Origin: Paraktedonobacter sp035294465
GTDB lineage: Bacteria > Chloroflexota > Ktedonobacteria > Ktedonobacterales > Ktedonobacteraceae
Assembly: GCA_035294465.1 (NCBI GenBank)
Contig: DATGKW010000248.1
Coordinates: 1-56,524 of the forward strand
Direction of reading: 5' to 3'
DNA: 56,524 nucleotides
The first letter of the stretch is position 1. Every line of letters begins with the position of its first letter. The translations under genes and the position numbers were made by a program. The notes beneath the pieces were generated by a model that ran no database searches, was not told the DNA's origin, and saw only the letters and a program-made list of their open reading frames with translations. This document shows positions 53,044-56,524 of this stretch, piece by piece.

Positions 53044-53499
53044 ATGTTTATACTGGGGGCAACCTTCTCACAAATCTTTTCGGTTTTATCGACCATCTTC
53101 ATGATCTGGATGATCGTTGACTGCATAAGAAACCAGTGCTTAGTACACAAAGGAGCATGGATATGTTTTATCCTATTCACGCAGTTTATCGGCGCTGCCG
53201 TTTACTTTTTTACACGCGGTCCCTGGTCTAAAGTGAAGCAATACCTGTTTCCGCATAATTCTCCTTCAGTTTATCAAGCACCCCAGGTTCCAAACAACCA
53301 GGCACCTTCTGTATATAGACCAATACAGGAACCATTCCCAGATTATGCGCAAGGCTATCAAGCGCAGCGGCAAAATCCAATGTCTTCTTCTCAGGAACGT
53401 ATACAGGCGCTGGAGGTACCATCATTGCGGCCAGAGTATGAAGAGCCTCTGATAGCTTATCCAGAGATGCCACCTATGCAGCAAGAGCAGTATGAGTGA
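53044..53499 (+). CDS. PLDc_N-like two-helix membrane protein
   Basis: 151 residues, AGGAGTAAGG before the ATG. The N-terminal 60 residues match the PLDc_N pattern, with two helices and WMIVDCIRNQ, KGAWICFILFTQFIGAAVYFF between them. The rest is a disordered Pro/Gln/Tyr-rich cytoplasmic tail with repeated VYQAPQVP/VYRPIQEP units. PLDc_N occurs in front of phospholipase D-type enzymes and alone; here it is alone, and its role is unknown. It lies between tRNA-Asn and the tRNA-like fragment. Confidence 0.75.
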   Translation: MFILGATFSQIFSVLSTIFMIWMIVDCIRNQCLVHKGAWICFILFTQFIGAAVYFFTRGPWSKVKQYLFPHNSPSVYQAPQVPNNQAPSVYRPIQEPFPDYAQGYQAQRQNPMSSSQERIQALEVPSLRPEYEEPLIAYPEMPPMQQEQYE

Positions 53500-53526
53500 G
53501 TGGGTGAATGCCTCAGCGTTTCGCAC

Positions 53527-53557
53527 AAAAAACGCTCTGGAACTGGTTTCCAGAGCG
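53527..53557 (-). terminator. Terminator of tRNA-Asn
   Basis: CGCTCTGGAA pairs with TTCCAGAGCG, followed by six T on the minus strand (53532-53527). It lies about 9 bases beyond the tRNA 3' end. Confidence 0.85.
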
Positions 53558-53565
53558 AATTGTAG

Positions 53566-53637
53566 CTCCTCGAGTAGGATTCGAACCTACAACCCATCGG
53601 TTAACAGCCGATTGCTCTACCGTTGAGCTATCGAGGA
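53566..53637 (-). tRNA. tRNA-Asn (anticodon GTT)
   Basis: 72 bases. The minus strand gives acceptor TCCTCGA/TCGAGGA, D arm GCTC/GAGC, anticodon arm ATCGG-CTGTTAA-CCGAT (anticodon GTT), T arm GTAGG-TTCGAAT-CCTAC and discriminator G. The 3' CCA is not encoded (CTA follows). All stems pair fully. Confidence 0.96.
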
Positions 53638-53717
53638 ATATCTCGTGTTGACGCAGAGAATATAGCAGATCTCGCCGGCGCTGTCAATACTTTTTTCAAG
53701 AAAAAGCACCGGCTGTT

Positions 53718-55661
53718 TTAGAAACTCATCATGTTAAACAGCCAGAGAGCGACAACCAGGAAAACACACAGGCTGATGACAGAGATCAGCGGATCGAGCA
53801 GGGGTGCGCCAACCAGGCTACCTTGCAGATGCAGGCGTTGGAAGAGCGTGGGCAGCACCAGTCCACTGATTGCAGCGAGCAGTAAGGTAATGCCCACGCT
53901 CAGGCCAATGGCGACTCCCAGCGGCCATGAGCGAAAAAGTAGCCAGGTCAGGAAGCCTACAATGACGCTAGAGAGGATGCCTCCGACTGTGCCCAGGCGC
54001 AATTCGCGGAAGATACCCTTCCAGAAGTCCAGGCCACTGGCTGAGCGCAGTTGCCAGCCGGCCACGCCTATAGCTTGCGAGCCCATGCTGCCGCTGGTGA
54101 GCAGCAGCATGGGAGAGAGACAGACGAGTCCGCTCAACGCGACGGGCGAGCGCAGACCGGCGGTCAGGCCGCTCACATGTAATTGTATGTTGCTTGCGAG
54201 CAGCGTATGCCCGAAGATCTGATAAAAGACCAGCGCGAGCAGGAAGCCAGCGATAACGCTGATGCCAAGCCAGGTGACGCGCCGTAATGTAGACTTCAGG
54301 GAGAAATGTTCTTCTTCCTCTAGCTCCTCCACACTGGCACCCGCCATCTCAGAGAAATCTTCGGCGTGCTCTGCTCGGATAACATCAATTACATCATCAA
54401 CGGTAATCAGACCGACCAAGTGCTCCTCGTTATCCACCACTGGCACGCCCAGCAGGTCGTACTTTTCAATGACGCGCGCAACCTCTTCTTGATCCATATC
54501 GACGCGCACTTTAATCACGTTTTCATCCATCAGGTCCCGCAGGCGAGTGCCGGGCGCGGCCACCACCAGCTCACGTAGCGAGACAATACCGATCAGATGC
54601 CGCTCGCTGTCCACAATGTACAGGTAATAGATCATCTCCAGGTGTTGAGAATGCTCTCGCAGGTAGGCCAGTGCCTCTTCAACAGTGAGCTGCTGTTCCA
54701 GAGCGAGCACTTCAGGGGTCATAATGCCTCCGGCGGTTTCAGGAGCATAACGCAGCAAATCGCGAATAGGCTGAGATTCGCTCCTGGCCATAAGGCTGAG
54801 CAGGCGTTCAGCCTCCTGCTGAGGCATATCGGCCAGGATGTCTGCGGCATCGTCTGGAGGCAAGATTTCTAGCAGATCGGAAGCATGTTCGGGATCAAGT
54901 TCGCTGAGAATCTCGGATTGCAACGGGTACTCGACCTCATTGAGCGTATCAGCAGCGATTTCGGGAGAGAGGCGCTCCAGAACTGCGCCGGCGTCCTCTG
55001 CGTCGAGCTGTTCCAGAATATCCGCGATATCCGCCGGGCGCAAATCTGCTAGCTTGGTGTGGCTGACGTTCAATTGCACCCTGGGAATGACCCCACCAAT
55101 GCCCACCGCGCCGCTTGCGGCTCCGGCCAGCGCGGGAACGAGCTGGCCCGTTACGCCGGCTTTAACCACCTCCAGCGGCTCTACATAATTCCAGGTGATA
55201 ATCCGCTCATCCAAGTGAGCGGGCAAGACTCTCATCAGCCAGCCCGCGCCCAGGCGGCGTAGCAGGCCACCCAGGCTGATATCGACACCGACCAAACGAG
55301 CTGTGCCCTTGATCTGGGCCAGTTTGAGATCGTTGACTTTGACAACGCGAAATCCCTGCGTGTCAACGATCTGTTTGTCGAGGATATCGCGCTTTAATAA
55401 GATTTCTTCAGGATGGGGAGTATAGGTGCTGATCTGCGACTGTTTCACAGTCAGACAGATTCTTCTTTCTTCTTCCAGATTGTCCACCTGAATCCAGGGA
55501 ATGATCAGTTCGTTAGGAGCTAACGAGATCTGGGACACGACCAGAGCCGTCACCACAGGGAATGCCTCATCGAGAGACACACAGATATCCTTCAGCGTGC
55601 CCAACCGGCGCCCATCCAGGTCGTAAACGCTCCTGCGCAGGAGCATGCTCAAAAAGATCAT
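53718..55661 (-). CDS. mgtE: Magnesium transporter MgtE with N-terminal PRC-barrel region
   Basis: 647 residues, against about 450 for typical MgtE. The extra N-terminal part (about 1-165) holds two PRC-barrel-like segments (SVYDLDGRRLGTLKDI and DTQGFRVVKVNDLKL). The MgtE N-domain follows (LRPADIADILEQLDAEDAGAVLERL, with acidic Mg-sensing residues), then two CBS domains (GIMTPEVLALEQQLTVEEAL and DENVIKVRVDMDQ, LGVPVVDNEEHLVGLITVDDV) and five helices with SGSMGSQAIGVA in the pore region. It imports Mg with gating by cytoplasmic Mg. The ATG follows AAGGCGGTGAT. It has an unusually long leader. Confidence 0.93.
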   Translation of the reverse strand: MIFLSMLLRRSVYDLDGRRLGTLKDICVSLDEAFPVVTALVVSQISLAPNELIIPWIQVDNLEEERRICLTVKQSQISTYTPHPEEILLKRDILDKQIVDTQGFRVVKVNDLKLAQIKGTARLVGVDISLGGLLRRLGAGWLMRVLPAHLDERIITWNYVEPLEVVKAGVTGQLVPALAGAASGAVGIGGVIPRVQLNVSHTKLADLRPADIADILEQLDAEDAGAVLERLSPEIAADTLNEVEYPLQSEILSELDPEHASDLLEILPPDDAADILADMPQQEAERLLSLMARSESQPIRDLLRYAPETAGGIMTPEVLALEQQLTVEEALAYLREHSQHLEMIYYLYIVDSERHLIGIVSLRELVVAAPGTRLRDLMDENVIKVRVDMDQEEVARVIEKYDLLGVPVVDNEEHLVGLITVDDVIDVIRAEHAEDFSEMAGASVEELEEEEHFSLKSTLRRVTWLGISVIAGFLLALVFYQIFGHTLLASNIQLHVSGLTAGLRSPVALSGLVCLSPMLLLTSGSMGSQAIGVAGWQLRSASGLDFWKGIFRELRLGTVGGILSSVIVGFLTWLLFRSWPLGVAIGLSVGITLLLAAISGLVLPTLFQRLHLQGSLVGAPLLDPLISVISLCVFLVVALWLFNMMSF

Positions 55662-56358
55662 ATATCACCGCCTTTTCTGCGTAGCGTTTTAAACGCGTCC
55701 TTTTTCAGAAGAAGGAGGAGAAGCAGGTCTCTCCTGTATCCCTTTTTCTGCACGAGTATGCATGCCATGGCACACGCGTCGGCGAGTTGGGTGGCATGCC
55801 CGAACATACGGGACTACTTGCGCGTATGCCATCAGGGTATCCACAGAGTAGTGGATGCATGGAAAAAACAGCCCTCTACACCGTGCGGCACAAAGCCATC
55901 ATACGCTCTTTTCCCTCAAGCGCAGGGAGGAGCGCTGCACTTGCGCCTTGTTGTAAAGGGACCGTTTGTTGCGGGTTTCCGTGTAGAAAACCCGGGCAGG
56001 ACTTGCTGGCAGGTGGAAAGGTTCTTACTCGACATCGCATCAAGGGGCGATGCTTGCTCATCGAGTAAGTCATGCAGAAGAGGTATCTCCTGGTATTTAC
56101 CAGGATCAGGTGGGCTACTACATTGTATTACCGGTTGACATCATCCTGTGACCCGACTCGATGAGGAGAAGAACATTTCCACGAGCAGGCTTGCGGAACG
56201 CATTTGCCTACTATGACTGGGGCCAGCGTCCATGTCCCTCACCTCCTTTGCCCAAAGCAGTTGCTACTCGCCAGATGGCGGTTCTCTCATGAACCATTGA
56301 CAATCAGGTCTGGTAAGCTATGGCAACTGTGGGTATAAGACAAAAAATTTCTTTATAG
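55662..56358 (-). promoter_or_regulatory. Long structured leader region upstream of mgtE
   Basis: About 700 bases with no normal gene. On the minus strand there are many hairpins: CCTGGTA/TACCAGG, a larger one with CTTACTCGA/TCGAGTAAG enclosing CATCGC/GCGATG (about 56021-56068), CGGGTTT/AAACCCG (about 55971-55995), AGCGC/GCGCT, and GGCATGCCA/TGGCATGCC. A 30-codon ORF with strong ribosome binding site lies near the start. I could not match the M-box or other known Mg-sensing element by eye. The structure could also be a decayed mobile element. Confidence 0.5.
56141..56233 (-). CDS. Possible 30-residue leader peptide upstream of mgtE
   Basis: ATG at 56233 preceded by AAAGGAGGTGAGGGAC, a near-perfect ribosome binding site. 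The product begins MDAGPSHSRQMRSASLL and ends SSSSRVTG. No family recognised. Leader peptides controlling Mg transporters are known in enteric bacteria (for example MgtL), but this sequence is unrelated. Supported only by the ribosome binding site and its place in the leader. Confidence 0.4.
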   Translation of the reverse strand: MDAGPSHSRQMRSASLLVEMFFSSSSRVTG

Positions 56359-56388
56359 AGTATAGCACGACTCGCAAGATTTTGGGAA
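56359..56388 (-). promoter_or_regulatory. Candidate promoter for the mgtE leader
   Basis: The minus strand has TTCCCA (56388-56383), 18 bases, TATACT (56364-56359). The -10 is good and the -35 poor. It would start a transcript of about 690 bases before mgtE. Confidence 0.4.
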
Positions 56389-56409
56389 GGGAGTCAGTGT
56401 ATAACACCA

Positions 56410-56524
56410 GGGCTGTTGCAAAGTTCTCCTCAGCCTCTTAACCAGCGGGTCGAGTCAGAGACCGATCTGATTAGTAGGCAAAAGTGCGTTGGGCCTGCGT
56501 CAGATTGGTTTCGCCTCGGCGAGC
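56410..56524. mobile_element. Probable end of an insertion sequence running out of the window
   Basis: GGGCTGTTGCAAAGTT at 56410-56425 resembles terminal inverted repeats of several IS groups (the CTGTTGCAAAGTT core is typical of IS6-like elements). Beyond it, the minus strand holds the last 17 codons of an ORF (ending TQAQRTFAY, stop 56473-56471) entering from outside, which could be the transposase C-terminus. The family cannot be settled from this fragment. Confidence 0.4.

Overview
The window reads as a chromosomal stretch from a member of the Chloroflexota, most probably class Ktedonobacteria. The evidence is indirect: moderate GC, many secreted proteins with Thr/Pro-rich linkers, a helix-turn-helix plus NACHT plus polytopic membrane protein of the kind common in Ktedonobacteria, WD40 and CpXC proteins, a DUF4012 surface protein and PRC-barrel-fused MgtE. 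No rRNA, CRISPR array, prophage block or plasmid gene was seen. Most genes look like ordinary core or lineage-specific genes.

Layout. 1-2.3 kb: valS (3' end outside the window) behind a T-box leader with its own promoter. 2.4-5.7 kb: a large acidic DUF4012 membrane protein. 6.2-9.3 kb: glyoxylate shunt genes aceA and aceB, transcribed aceA to aceB with a long perfect-looking hairpin between them. 9.5-13 kb: secA with a large N-terminal insertion. 13.2-16.1 kb: a secreted CHAP amidase/peptidase with a beta-propeller-like repeat domain, preceded by a leader holding a small ORF and an intrinsic terminator. 16.8-21.9 kb: a membrane protein, a double VOC dioxygenase-like protein facing a fumarylacetoacetate-hydrolase-family enzyme, then CpXC protein, MogA/MoaB and WD40 protein in a tight row. 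22-23.8 kb: a Gly/His-rich small protein overlapping a glutathionylspermidine-synthase-like ATP-grasp ligase, with its own promoter. 23.8-27.1 kb: an acyl-CoA synthetase and a membrane-anchored esterase. 27.5-30.5 kb: the HTH-NACHT-membrane protein, followed by a decayed gene tail.

30.7-36.8 kb: MarR regulator and a 14-helix MFS exporter, two tandem paralogous small membrane proteins, a SHOCT protein, a GH3 lipoprotein and another small membrane protein. 36.8-41.9 kb: purH, a secreted Cys-containing protein, and rplU-rpmA with promoter and terminator. 41.9-49.1 kb: an S9 peptidase, then a Pil-Chp-like chemosensory operon (CheY-like, CheW, CheA-like with Hpt, CheW and receiver domains but a decayed ATPase), and a soluble PAS histidine kinase. 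49.1-53.5 kb: acyltransferase-3, a PIG-V-like mannosyltransferase, Hsp20 and a PLDc_N protein. 53.5-56.5 kb: tRNA-Asn, mgtE, and a long gene-free structured leader; the window ends in what looks like the end of an insertion sequence.

The most noteworthy points are the Gly/His protein plus ATP-grasp pair, the HTH-NACHT membrane protein with a duplicated half-HTH, the CheA-like hub lacking its ATP site, a tRNA-Asn 3'-end copy about 0.7 kb from the tRNA, and two long leaders (CHAP gene and mgtE) each carrying a 30-codon ORF with a strong ribosome binding site.
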